The notes under the pieces were generated by a model that was given only the letters and a program-made list of their open reading frames with translations, made no database searches and was not told the origin of the DNA. Position numbers and translations under genes: made by a program. Source: DASSUW01 sp963730535 (GTDB lineage: Bacteria; Actinomycetota; Thermoleophilia; Solirubrobacterales; Solirubrobacteraceae). Taken from it: a DNA stretch of 64,000 nt. Shown one piece after another: positions 25,223-36,453 of this stretch. Within the stretch, counting starts at the first letter, position 1, and each line of letters starts with the position of its first letter. The stretch is taken from positions 186,001-250,000 of the forward strand of contig CAVSRU010000014.1 of the NCBI GenBank assembly GCA_963730535.1. Direction: 5' to 3'.

Positions 25223-26068
25223 TTCGGGGGGAGGGCCTCCAGGGCCAATGAGAGGTCGAGAGCAGGCGCCGAATGGGTGAGGGCGCCCATCGAGACGTAG
25301 TCTAGCCCCTCAATGGTCGCATAGACCAAAACTGTCTCCGCGTTCACGCCGCCGGAGGCCTCGAGCGTGGCCCGGCCGGCCACGCGCGCCACCGCGGCGC
25401 GGATCTCATCGGGCGTCATGTTGTCGAGCAGGAGGCGCGGCGCGCCGGCCTCGAGCGCCGCGTCGATCTCGTCCTCGTCGCGCACCTCGACGGCCAGGGG
25501 AAGGTCCGGGCGGGCCTCCCGGGCGCGCGCGATCGCCCGCGCGATTCCGCCCGCGGCGGCGATGTGGTTCTCCTTGATGAGGATCGCGTCGTAGAGCCCG
25601 GCGCGGTGGTTGACGCCGCCGCCGTCGGCCACCGCCCGCTTCTCGAGCCGCCGGAGGCCGGGCGTGGTCTTGCGCGTGTCGAGGATCTGCGCGGTTCCGC
25701 CCGCGTCGCGGACCTCTGTGCACCACGCGCGCCGTGGCGGTCGCGACCCCGGAGAGCCGCCCGAGGAAGTTCAGCGCCGTACGTTCGGCCGTGAGGATGC
25801 TCCGAGCGGAGCCCTCGACGGCGAGCACGGCCGCGCCGGGCCCCCGCCACATCCCCGGCCCGCACAGCGCCTCGACGTGCAGCTCCGGGTCCAGGCGGTG
25901 GAACACCGCCATCGCGACCGGAATCCCCGAGATCACGCCCTCCTCCTTCTGGGTGATCATCCCCTCCGCCCGAGCTGCGGCGTCCACCGTGGCCTCCGTC
26001 GTCGCGTCGCCGTCACCGACGTCCTCGGCCAGCGCGCGGTCGATCAGCTCGAGCGTCTCGGGGTCCAT
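25219..26068 (-). CDS. nadC: Nicotinate-nucleotide pyrophosphorylase NadC (frame broken)
   Basis: Converts quinolinate and PRPP to nicotinate mononucleotide. Starting at ATG 26068, the N-terminal half reads normally (LIDRALAEDVGDGDATTEA, then AERTALNFLGRLSGVATATAR). Within the GCGCGCG run near 25715-25732 the frame is lost. Skipping one base restores VRDAGGTAQILDTRKTTPG, then RAVADGGGVNHRAGLYDAILIKENH and the rest to the stop at 25219. All catalytic segments are present across the break. Because nadA is intact and the enzyme is normally required for de novo NAD synthesis, a one-base sequence error is as likely as a true pseudogene. Confidence 0.85.
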
Positions 26069-26098
26069 GGGCGCAGAGAGAGTAGGCGGCGACGCCGT

Positions 26099-26328
26099 CG
26101 AACTTCGGCTGGGTAGGGAGGCTGGGGACCGGCCGCGGCGCGCATCCGTCAAGGCGGGATTACGTGTCAATCGGCGCGGTCGTCGTCGCCCGAATCCACC
26201 TTTGTGCTCCAGACGGGCAGAAAGGTGGATTTCGATGGTCGCCGGTTCGCCGAAATCCACCTTTCCCCGCCTTGAGGACGCGCCGCGGCCGGCTCCCGAG
26301 CCTCCCTACCCAGCGCAGTTGACGTTCG
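26099..26328. repeat. Nested-palindrome repeat element, copy B
   Basis: 230 bp between nadC and the tocopherol-cyclase-like gene. The left arm begins CGAACTTCGGCTGGGTAGGGAGG and the right arm, complemented, CGAACGTCAACTGCGCTGGGTAGGGAGG. Complementarity extends inward through CCGGCCGCGGCGCG and TCAAGGCGGG, giving arms of about 60 bp. The centre holds AATCCACCTTT and its complement three times (about 26195-26270). The right end is 11 bp from a stop codon. Confidence 0.75.
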
Positions 26329-26339
26329 GCGACGCAACC

Positions 26340-27254
26340 TCACCCAGGCGCGCGGCCGTGCTCGAGCCCGGCCAGCTCGCTCTCCCCCTCGTACACGAGC
26401 CGGCCGCGGCGGGTCACCCGGACCCGGAGCCGCGCAGCGAGGTGCTGATGCGACCACGGGACGGTGCGGCGTTCCCCGGGCACGGGGACGTCGAGGATGT
26501 GGGCGGCCGCCGGCACCGCGCTCGCCTCGATCTCCACGCGGTGGCGCAGCGAGCGGCCGCGGAGCGCCCAGCGACCCGGCGCGAGGTCCTCCCGGACGCC
26601 GGCGAGGACCGGCTCGCCGAGCCGGACCAGTCGGCCGCCGACGTGCACGACGACCGCCGTCGCGCGGAGCCGCCCGATCGCCGGGCCGCCCGCGAACGCG
26701 ACGGTGACCGGGTCGCCGCCCCGGAAGTCGTGCGCCTCGCCCCACCACCATTCCGGCGGGAAGCCGTTGCCCCAGTTGCGCTCGGCGTAGGCGGTGGCGC
26801 CGTCGAGCGACCAGCGCTCGTCGACCTCGACGAAGCCTTCGGCCCCCGCACGGAGTACGTGCGGGAGCCAGTACTGGCGCATTCCCGGCAGCAGGCCGGC
26901 GGGCCCCGTGCCGAGCCACGGCCGCGGCCAGCGCACGACTTCGCGGAGGTCGGCGTGCACCCGCGCGCCGGGGATCGCGACCCGCAGCCGCTCAGCCTCG
27001 CCGGAGAAGGCGCTCCCGATCCGCACCCCGCGGGAGTCGGCCCAGCGAAGCGGCGACGAGGCCTCTGGCCGAGGCAGGTGCGCATCGAGGATCGTCGAGC
27101 GCCACACGCGGCCTGGATGCACGGCTACCCCCGCCAGGGCCCAGCCGGGGCACACGCCGACGAGCGCGGCGGCGACCCGCCCGTCCGGCCACGTGAACCG
27201 CCAGTACCAGCCGTCGAGGGCCGGCCGCCGGCTCAGCCTGGATCCACCGATCAT
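26340..27254 (-). CDS. Tocopherol-cyclase-like protein
   Basis: A 304-residue protein whose second half carries the tocopherol cyclase family core: AYAERNWGNGFPPEWWWGEAH (about residues 176-196), preceded by MRQYWLPHVLRAG and followed by a lipocalin-like set of beta strands. In plants and cyanobacteria the family closes the chromanol ring of vitamin E; bacterial homologues outside cyanobacteria are of unknown role, often membrane-lipid related. No signal peptide. ATG 27254 lies in the loop edge of a long palindrome shared with the end of prfB, 37 bp away, so translation may depend on that hairpin opening. Confidence 0.7.
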   Translation of the reverse strand: MIGGSRLSRRPALDGWYWRFTWPDGRVAAALVGVCPGWALAGVAVHPGRVWRSTILDAHLPRPEASSPLRWADSRGVRIGSAFSGEAERLRVAIPGARVHADLREVVRWPRPWLGTGPAGLLPGMRQYWLPHVLRAGAEGFVEVDERWSLDGATAYAERNWGNGFPPEWWWGEAHDFRGGDPVTVAFAGGPAIGRLRATAVVVHVGGRLVRLGEPVLAGVREDLAPGRWALRGRSLRHRVEIEASAVPAAAHILDVPVPGERRTVPWSHQHLAARLRVRVTRRGRLVYEGESELAGLEHGRAPG

Positions 27255-27295
27255 CGTGGATGACTCACCGCGAGAATCGGTGGATCCAGGCTCAG
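27232..27295. repeat. 20-bp-arm palindrome joining prfB stop and next start
   Basis: CTCAGCCTGGATCCACCGAT (27232-27251) and ATCGGTGGATCCAGGCTCAG (27276-27295) are complementary at 19 of 20 positions with a 24-base loop. One arm contains the prfB stop codon, the other covers codons 2-8 of the downstream gene; its start codon opens the loop. It could act as a terminator/attenuator or be a solitary inner module of the repeat family seen elsewhere in the window. Confidence 0.7.
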
Positions 27296-28408
27296 TTCGA
27301 GGCCTTCGCGTTCGCCTCCAGCCACGCGCGCACGAAGCCATCGAGGTCGCCGTCGAGCACGCGCTCGGCGCTGCCGACCTCGAAGTCGGTGCGGTGGTCC
27401 TTGACCATCGTGTACGGGTGCAGGACGTAGGAGCGGATCTGGGATCCGAAGTTGACGTCCTGCGCCTCGCCGCGCTCGCGGGCGATCTCCGCCTGGCGCT
27501 CGCGCTCGGCGCGCTCGACCAGCTTCGAGCGCAGCATCGCCATCGCGGTCGCCTTGTTGGCCGACTGGGAGCGCTCGTTCTGGCACTGGACGACCACGCC
27601 GGTCGGCTTGTGGGTGATGCGCACGGCGGAATCGGTCTTGTTGACGTGCTGGCCGCCGGCTCCGGAGGCCCGGTAGGTGTCGATCTGGATGTCGTCGTCC
27701 TCGATCTGGATGTCGCCCGCGTCCTCCACGACCGGGGCGACCTCGACGCCCGCGAAGCTCGTCTGGCGGCGGTTGGCGGCGTCGAAGGGCGACAGGCGGA
27801 CGAGCCGGTGCACGCCCTTCTCGGCGCTGTAGAGGCCGTACGCGTTGTCGCCGCTCACCCGGAAGGTGGCCGACTTGATGCCCGCCTCCTCCCCCGCGCT
27901 GACCTCGAGCAGCTCGGCCTTGAAGCCCCGCCGCTCCGCCCAGCGCATCAACATCCGCAGCACCATCTCAGCCCAGTCCTGGGCGTCGGTGCCGCCCGCG
28001 CCGGCGTTGACGGTGACCAGCGCGTCGCCGGCGTCGTACTTGCCGGTGAACAGGCGCTGCTCCTCGAGCGAGGCGAGGCGCTGCTCGACGGACGCGAGCG
28101 TCTCCTCCACCTCGGCGGCGATGTCGGGATCCTCCTCAGCGAGCTCGACGAGCCCGTCGAGGTCCGCGGCGTCGGCCTCGAGGCGCTCGAACGTCTCCAC
28201 CCGCCTGGCCAGCCGCGAGTGCTCGGCGCCCGTCCGGCCGGCCGTCTCGGGATCGTCCCAGAACCCCGGCTCGCCCATCTGCTGCTCGAGCGCGGCGATC
28301 CGCGTCTTCAGGCCAGCCGGGTCAAAGGTAGTCCGCGAGCAGGGACAGCTGCTCGCGGATGGCGGCCAGGCGCTGCGGGGTCGGCAGTGATGTCGAGGGC
28401 GTGGCCAT
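27292..28408 (-). CDS. prfB: Peptide chain release factor 2 with programmed +1 frameshift
   Basis: Recognises UGA and UAA stops. ATG 28408 starts 28 codons ending ...LLADYL, then an in-frame UGA at 28324-28322 in the context TAC CTT TGA C, the classical prfB shift site. A +1 slip reads GAC CCG GCT and continues to 27292, giving 371 residues in all. Later motifs are intact: GAGGTDAQDWAEM, the codon-recognition region around FDAANRRQTSFAGVEV, and the catalytic loop ASGAGGQHVNKTDSAVRI with GGQ. The upstream Shine-Dalgarno-like stimulator is weak (GCGGA). Autoregulation follows: low RF2 favours the shift. Preceded by secA and a structured leader. Confidence 0.93.
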
Positions 28409-28576
28409 GGCGACCAGTGAGGCTACTACGGCTGGATCAGCACCTTGACGACGCCAGAGTCGCCCGCTCACCCTCCAACTACTGGAGCCGGCGCACGTTT
28501 CAATCAGTGCCGGGCTCGGCCGGGATCAGGTGGAACGTTGGGCCGTCACCCGCCAAGCCCGGCACCCTTCATTTTA
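28409..28576 (-). promoter_or_regulatory. Structured leader and promoter candidate upstream of prfB
   Basis: A TAAAAT box (28576-28571) lies just before a long imperfect hairpin: GTGCCGGGCTYGGC arms at 28552-28565 and 28507-28520, extended by GGG/CCC and an inner GGTG/CACC stem. Transcription would start near 28564, at the base of the hairpin, leaving a leader of about 155 nt before prfB. A smaller hairpin CTCCA-GTAGT-TGGAG follows. Parts resemble 5S-like strings, but no 5S closing helix is found. Function unknown; attenuation of prfB is one option. Confidence 0.4.
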
Positions 28577-28602
28577 CCGGTTGCTGGTCCAGCCAAACCG
28601 GC

Positions 28603-31416
<2,814 letters not shown>

Positions 31417-31460
31417 AGGCTTCCTAGGCTAGCGGCTGCGGGGCCGCCGTTCGAAGGCTC

Positions 31461-31826
31461 TCAGAGCGCCGGCGCGGCGCCTTCCTCGGGCGGCACCGCC
31501 TGCGCGGCGGCGACCCTCGACTCGCGCCGCCCGCGCCGCTTGTCGCGGTGGCGCTTGACCTGCCGCGCGAGCTCCTCGGCGACGAGGTTGATCGAGTGCC
31601 GGGCGTCGCGCGAGGCGTTGCTGGCGCGCAGTGTCGTGCCCTTGAGGTGGAGCGACGCCTCGGCCTTGGTCTGCGTCGGGTTGGCCGGATTGTGCTCCTC
31701 CGAGAGCTCGATCTCGAGCGTCGCCTGCTCGCTCACCTGCTTCGAGACCTTCTCGAAGCGCTTGCTCACGACCTCTCGCAACTCGTCGGTGACCTGGAGG
31801 TTGCGTCCCTTGACCTCGATCCGCAT
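31461..31826 (-). CDS. hpf: Ribosome hibernation-promoting factor (short HPF/YfiA type)
   Basis: A 121-residue S30AE-family protein that docks in the 30S decoding channel of idle ribosomes. Core strands MRIEVKGRNLQVTDELREVV and TLEIELSEEHN, then the basic helix SINLVAEELARQVKRHRDKRR that contacts 16S rRNA. It ends after an Ala/Pro tail and lacks the C-terminal dimerisation domain of long HPF usual in actinobacteria, so it is the short form. ATG 31826 follows GAGAGGTG. Between comF and secA, 44 bp from secA. Confidence 0.9.
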   Translation of the reverse strand: MRIEVKGRNLQVTDELREVVSKRFEKVSKQVSEQATLEIELSEEHNPANPTQTKAEASLHLKGTTLRASNASRDARHSINLVAEELARQVKRHRDKRRGRRESRVAAAQAVPPEEGAAPAL

Positions 31827-31966
31827 GCGACACCTCTCGGGAGTGGGCTCCGACTCCTTGATGCTATCTCGCCTCAACTGTTCGGCGCCACAGCCGACGA
31901 CATACCGCGCAGCGCTCGAGTGGGCCGACGAGGCCGGCCGCGTCATCGCCTGACCAGGCCGTCACG

Positions 31967-32647
31967 TCAAAGCGTGCGCGCGTAGGTGACCGCGATGACC
32001 TCGCGGCAGCCGCCGGCGAGCAGCGCGCGGGCACAGGCGTGGAGGGTGGCGCCAGTGGTGTGGACGTCGTCGACGAGCAGCGCTCGCGGCGGCGGAGGGG
32101 CCCGGAGGTCGATCGTCAGCCGGCCGGGACGGCGGCGCTGGGTGCGGGAGGCGCCGACCTGGCGAGCGCCGTGGTCGCGGCGGCGCAGGCACGGCCGCTC
32201 GGGGAGCCCGAGTCGCGGCGCGAGCGCCGAGGACAGTGCCGCGGCCGGGTCGAAGCCGCGCCTTCGGCGCCGCCGTCGCTGGGCCGGCACGGCGACCAGC
32301 GCGCCGGTACGCAGATCGGCCGGGAGGTTGGCGGCGATGTGCGCCGCCATGAGGTCCGCCAGCGGTAGCGCGCCGCGGAACTTCAGCGCGCCGACGAGCT
32401 GGCGCGCCACGCCCTCGTAGGCGAGCGGTGACCACGCGCGTGCGAAGGCGGCCCGCGCCGCCGGACATTCGCCGCGCCGGTGCCGCGGCAGCCCACAGCG
32501 GTCACACCGCTGCGCCGGAAGCCACGGCAGCGCCCGGACGCACACCGCGCACAGCCGCAGGTCCGCCCGCGGGAGCGCCGCCCGGCACGCGACGCACGCG
32601 GGTGGAACGACGACGGCGAGCAGCTGAGCGAGGAGATCCGGGGGCAC
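31967..32647 (-). CDS. comF: ComF-family phosphoribosyltransferase-like protein
   Basis: About 226 residues from GTG 32647 (a TTG some 24 bases upstream is possible). An N-terminal four-Cys zinc finger (CVAC, CAVC, CDRCG and a final Cys, about residues 18-58) precedes a PRTase fold with the PRPP motif ALLVDDVHTTGATLHACARAL near residue 195. ComF proteins take part in DNA uptake in competent bacteria; in non-competent actinobacteria the role is uncertain. First gene of the comF-hpf-secA-prfB order, 140 bp from hpf. Confidence 0.85.
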   Translation of the reverse strand: MPPDLLAQLLAVVVPPACVACRAALPRADLRLCAVCVRALPWLPAQRCDRCGLPRHRRGECPAARAAFARAWSPLAYEGVARQLVGALKFRGALPLADLMAAHIAANLPADLRTGALVAVPAQRRRRRRRGFDPAAALSSALAPRLGLPERPCLRRRDHGARQVGASRTQRRRPGRLTIDLRAPPPPRALLVDDVHTTGATLHACARALLAGGCREVIAVTYARTL

Positions 32648-32785
32648 GGCCTCACCATCGCCCGCCGGCTGCAACGAAACAACACGCAAGTGCAACGATT
32701 CCGCACGCCGCGCGCGACAAGATCGCGCGCCGCGGCCACGAGATCGCGCGGACGGCGCGTCGCGAGATCGCCTGGGCGGCGCGTC

Positions 32786-33613
32786 ATGGCGGCGTGGCGT
32801 CAGACTCTCCGCGTGGCCGTCGACGTCTCGTGGAGCTTCGCCCCCGTCGTGGTCGCTGCGCTGGTCGCGTACGCGGTCGTGTACGGGCTGCGCTGGCGGA
32901 CGGTGCGGAGGGAAGGGGGCGCCCGGGCGGCCGGGGCCGGGCGGGCGCTGCTGTGGGCCGCGGGCATCGCGACGTTGTTCGTGGCGCTGATCTCGCCGAT
33001 CGACCGCCTCGGCGAGCAGTTCGCGACCTTCCACATGGTCCAGCACCTGCTGATCGCCGACCTCGCGCCGATCTGCCTGACCCTCGCGCTGACGAAGTGG
33101 CTGCTCAGGCCCGCGACGCGCCGGATCCACCGGCTCGAGCGGGCGGCCGGGCCGTTCGGGCATCCCGCGTTCGGGGTCGTCGCCTACGTCGGGGCCATGT
33201 GGCTGTGGCACGTCCCCGCCCTCTACGACGCGGCGCTCGAGCACGCGGCCGTCCATACCCTCGAGCACCTCTCCTTCGCCGCCGCCGGCCTCCTGTACTG
33301 GTGGCACCTGCTCTCTCCCATCCGCTCGCGGCTGCGCCTCGGCGGGATGGGGCCGATCATGTACATGGCCTCGACCAAGCTGCTGGTCGGCTTCCTCGGC
33401 GTCCTGCTCGCGTTCTCGCCCGACCTCCTCTACGCCTACGCCTGGGAGGGCACGAAGTGGGGCCTGACGCCGCTCGACGACCAGCACGTCGCGGGTCTCG
33501 TGATGGCGCTCGAGCAGTCGGTCGTGATGGGTATCGCGCTCGCCTACCTCTTCTTCCGCATGCTGGCCGAGTCCGAGGCCGAGGACCAGCGGGCCGAGCG
33601 CTACGCGGGCTAG
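32786..33613 (+). CDS. ctaG: Cytochrome c oxidase assembly factor CtaG-like membrane protein
   Basis: A 275-residue protein with six to seven transmembrane helices, matching the caa3-type CtaG family (not the Cox11 type). Conserved pieces: SPIDRLGEQFATFHMVQHLLIADLAP with paired His, MWLWHVPALYDAALEHAAVHTLEHLSF, and GLLYWWHLLSPI. The His residues may handle copper or haem for oxidase assembly. ATG 32786 is chosen; the long upstream frame is low-complexity. The 138-bp gap to comF contains three imperfect copies of a gatcgcgcg unit (32721-32775). It ends overlapping convergent UDP-glucose pyrophosphorylase by 4 bp. Confidence 0.85.
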   Translation: MAAWRQTLRVAVDVSWSFAPVVVAALVAYAVVYGLRWRTVRREGGARAAGAGRALLWAAGIATLFVALISPIDRLGEQFATFHMVQHLLIADLAPICLTLALTKWLLRPATRRIHRLERAAGPFGHPAFGVVAYVGAMWLWHVPALYDAALEHAAVHTLEHLSFAAAGLLYWWHLLSPIRSRLRLGGMGPIMYMASTKLLVGFLGVLLAFSPDLLYAYAWEGTKWGLTPLDDQHVAGLVMALEQSVVMGIALAYLFFRMLAESEAEDQRAERYAG

Positions 33614-34998
33614 CCCTCGAGCACCGAGCCGTCGTCGACGGTGCGCGGCCCGCGCACCGTGACCGTCCCGCGCACCACGACGTCGCGCCCGAACGTCACG
33701 TCGTCCTCGACCGCGATCCGCTCGCACGCCACCAAGGACGGCGCCCCCGCCGGGAAGCGCGCGTCGAAGTCCCGCAGGAGCTTGTAGTAGGAGCTGTCCA
33801 GATCCACCACCGGCGGCGTGCCGTCGCGCTCCGGCGCCAGCTCCACGCGCGCGTCGTCGCCGAGCACGTAGGCATCGGAGCGCAGCGCGAGCAGGTCCTC
33901 GGTCGTCTTGACGGGAGAGAACCGGCTGCGCGGCACCCGCACCGGGAGCGCCCCGTCGAACACGCCGACAGCGGCGCCCATCGCCGTCTCGAGCTGGAGC
34001 ACCTCGGGCGTCGAGGAGTCGCCCGGATCCACCGTCTTGCGGTTGACGATCAGCGGCAGGCCGAGCACGCCCTCCCGCTCCCGCATCAGCGACGCCAGCG
34101 CCTCCAGGTCGATCCACAGGTTGTTCGTGTTGACGTACCGGTGCCGGCCAATGTCCTGGAGCGCCGCGAGATCCTCCTTCGGCGTCTGGGCCGTCTCGCG
34201 CAGGAGGTAGCCGCCGCCCTCCGCCTCCGGCCGCGCCGCGATGTGGCCGCCCTTGCGATCGGCCTCCGTGCGGTCGGTGACCTCCATCACGAACGGGATC
34301 TGCTCGCGCGCCATCCATGCGAGCACGCGCGGCTCGAGCACCGCGCCGAGGTTGTCGGAGTTCGAGACGAACGCGTAGCGGTAGCCGTGCTCGAGCAGCG
34401 CGTCGAGCATCCCGGAGGTCAGCAGGGCCGTGTAGAGGTCGCCGTGGCCGGGCGGGCACCATTCCAGCGACGGGTCGTCCGGCCACTCGACCGGTGTCAG
34501 GTCGTCGGCCAGCAGCTTCGGCTCCTTGTGCTGGACGAAGTCCGGCGGCACGTCAGCGCTCGCCTCGGGGTCGAGCGCCTCCAGCGAGTCGTCGCGGGTG
34601 GCGAACGAGTTCATGAGCACGAGCGGGAGCCGCGCGCCCGACCGGCGCCGCAGCTCGAGCACCTGGCGCGCGATGACGTCGAGGAAGCTCATGCCGTCCT
34701 TGGCCTCGATCAGCGACTTCGCGCGCGTCATCCCCATGCTCGTGCCGAGCCCGCCGTTGAGCTTGATCACGACGGCCTCGTCGAGCGGGGCGTCGCCCTC
34801 CGGCAGCGACTCGAGGTCCTGGACGTCCTCGACCGGCTCGATCGACGACTCCGGCAGCATCCCCGTCTCGCCCTCGACGAGCTGGCGGTAGTAGTGCTCG
34901 AAAGTGGCGATCGCCGGCTCCGGGAGGCCCTCCCGGCGCATCTTCTCCACGCTGGCCTGCAGTCCGTCCACGCGCGGCAGCCTACCCAGCGAGGGCAT
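33610..34998 (-). CDS. UTP-glucose-1-phosphate uridylyltransferase (eukaryotic-type UDPGP)
   Basis: Makes UDP-glucose from UTP and glucose-1-phosphate; it belongs to the UDPGP superfamily rather than GalU. The nucleotide-binding signature VIKLNGGLGTSMGMTRAKSLIEAKDG (about residues 70-95) is textbook, followed by FVQHKEPKLL, PPGHGDLYTALL and YAFVSNSDNLGAVLEPR, with the uridine and sugar sites. The end is a short beta-helix. Start: ATG 34998 or GTG 34971; neither has a clear ribosome site. Its product feeds the UDP-glucose dehydrogenase encoded at 47.4-48.8 kb. Confidence 0.88.
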   Translation of the reverse strand: MPSLGRLPRVDGLQASVEKMRREGLPEPAIATFEHYYRQLVEGETGMLPESSIEPVEDVQDLESLPEGDAPLDEAVVIKLNGGLGTSMGMTRAKSLIEAKDGMSFLDVIARQVLELRRRSGARLPLVLMNSFATRDDSLEALDPEASADVPPDFVQHKEPKLLADDLTPVEWPDDPSLEWCPPGHGDLYTALLTSGMLDALLEHGYRYAFVSNSDNLGAVLEPRVLAWMAREQIPFVMEVTDRTEADRKGGHIAARPEAEGGGYLLRETAQTPKEDLAALQDIGRHRYVNTNNLWIDLEALASLMREREGVLGLPLIVNRKTVDPGDSSTPEVLQLETAMGAAVGVFDGALPVRVPRSRFSPVKTTEDLLALRSDAYVLGDDARVELAPERDGTPPVVDLDSSYYKLLRDFDARFPAGAPSLVACERIAVEDDVTFGRDVVVRGTVTVRGPRTVDDGSVLEG

Positions 34999-35008
34999 GC
35001 CACTCGCG

Positions 35009-35215
35009 CAAACGTCAACGGCGGCTGGGTAGGGAGGTGACGGAGCTTGCCGTGCGGGGGTGCATAACGTCGACGTCGCCGCGTTCTCGGGCGCGAGGTC
35101 GACGAAATGCACCCTATAGGGCACCTAACGTCAACCTCACGGCCGAAAGCGTCGTGAGGTCGACGAAATGCACCCTTTTCTCCCGAGCCTCCCTCAATGC
35201 CGCCGTTGACGTTCG
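35009..35215. repeat. Nested-palindrome repeat element, copy C
   Basis: About 207 bp. Outer arms AACGTCAACGGCGGC and GCCGCCGTTGACGTT are perfectly complementary; the left continues TGGGTAGGGAGG, the right carries CCTCCCTCAAT (the alternative block). Inside are two related palindromic modules built on gtgcat-acgtcgac / gtcgacg-aatgcac and acctcacg / cgtgaggt. The element ends 15 bp from the stop of the archaeal-type SAH hydrolase gene and starts 11 bp from the pyrophosphorylase start. Confidence 0.75.
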
Positions 35216-35230
35216 CCCGAGCAACCGCGC

Positions 35231-36453
35231 CTAGCCGTCGGCCCGCCAGCCGCGCAGGTAGCGCGCCTGCTCCTCAGCTCAGCTCGTCGATCCGCACGCC
35301 GAGCGACGCGAGCTTGAGCGCCGCCACCTCGCGATCGATGCCCTCGGGCACCGGGTGCACGCCCGGCGACAGCTCGCCGGCGCGGCGCACCAGCTCCTCG
35401 GCGGCGAGCGCCTGGAGCGCGAACGAGATGTCCATGACGGCGGCCGGATGGCCCTCGGCGGCGGCCAGGTTGACGACCCGCCCGGCGGCCAGCAGGTTCA
35501 GCCGCCGCCCGTCGACCACGTACTGGTCGACCCGCGGGCGCACCTCGCGGACCTCCGACGCCGCCTCGCGCAGCGCGACGACGTCGATCTCCACGTCGAA
35601 GTGGCCCGCGTTGGCGAGCACGGCGCCGTCCTTCATGCGCGCGAAGTGCTCGGCGCCCAGCACGTCGCGCCCGCCGGTCACGGTCACGAAGACGTCGCCC
35701 CGCTCCGCCGCCTCCAGCGCGGGCATCACCTCGAAGCCGTCCATGCGCGCCTCCAGCGCCCGCAGCGGATCGACCTCGCAGACGATCACTGACGCGCCCA
35801 TGCCGTCGGCCCGCAGGGCGACGCCCTTGCCGGCCCAGCCATAGCCGAGCACCACGAGGGTGTCGACCGGCGAGCAGCAGGTTGGTGGTCCGCAGGATGC
35901 CGTCGATCGCTGACTGGCCGGTCCCGAAGCGATCGTTGAACGCGCGCTCGGCGACCGCCTCGTTGACGGCGATGACCGGGCAGGCGAGCCGCCCCTCGGC
36001 CTCCAGCGCGCGCAGGCGCACGAGGCCGGTGTTCGTCTCCTCCGTGCCGCCCAGCATGCCCTCGAGCAGGTCGGACCGGGCGAGGTGCAGCGCGGTGAGC
36101 AGGTCGGCGCCGTCGTCGAGCGTGATCCGCGGCGCGCGAGCCACGACCGCGGCCACGCGCGACGCCCACGCCTCGGCGTCGTCGCCGCGCACGGCGTGGA
36201 CCTCGATCCCGCCCGCGGCCAGCGCCGCCGCCACGTCGTCCTGGGTGGCGAACGGGTTGGAGGCGCAGAGGGCGACGTCGGCCCCGCCGGCAGCCAGCGT
36301 GCGGGCCAGCATCGCCGTCTCGGACGTCACGTGCAGGCAGGCGCCGACCACGAGCCCGTCCAGCGGCCGCTCGCGCGCGAAGCGCTCCCGGATCGAGCGC
36401 AGGACGGGCATCTGGTCGTCCGCCCACTGGATCCGGGCCTCGCCCGCCTCCAT
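35231..36453 (-). CDS. Archaeal-type S-adenosylhomocysteine hydrolase (two frame breaks)
   Basis: Second SAH-hydrolase homologue, of the short type without the insertion found in ahcY. N-terminal part from ATG 36453: PVLRSIRERFARERPLDG, HVTSETAMLARTLAAGGADV, SNPFATQDDVAAAL. NAD site is LGYGWAGKGVALRADGMGA, with WAG instead of DVG. Frame breaks at about 35860-35868 and 35274-35279; deleting one base at each restores NLLLAGR-TLVVLGYGWAG and a C-terminus EEQARYLRGWRADG ending at TAG 35231, which is the archaeal/Thermotoga-type end. Relatives may hydrolyse S-inosylhomocysteine. ATGA overlap with the decarboxylase gene. Confidence 0.75.

Noticed and set aside
25219..26068. nadC frame break as a programmed frameshift
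   Set aside because: No slippery heptamer or stop-codon pause comparable to prfB; lies in a GCGCGCG run and matches the one-base-insertion pattern seen elsewhere.
28445..28567. 5S rRNA-like strings in the secA-prfB gap (GCGCCGG...GTAGTTGG, GTTCCACCTGATCCCG)
   Set aside because: No closing helix I, no CCGAAC loop, and the stronger pairing is a single long hairpin; called a structured leader instead.
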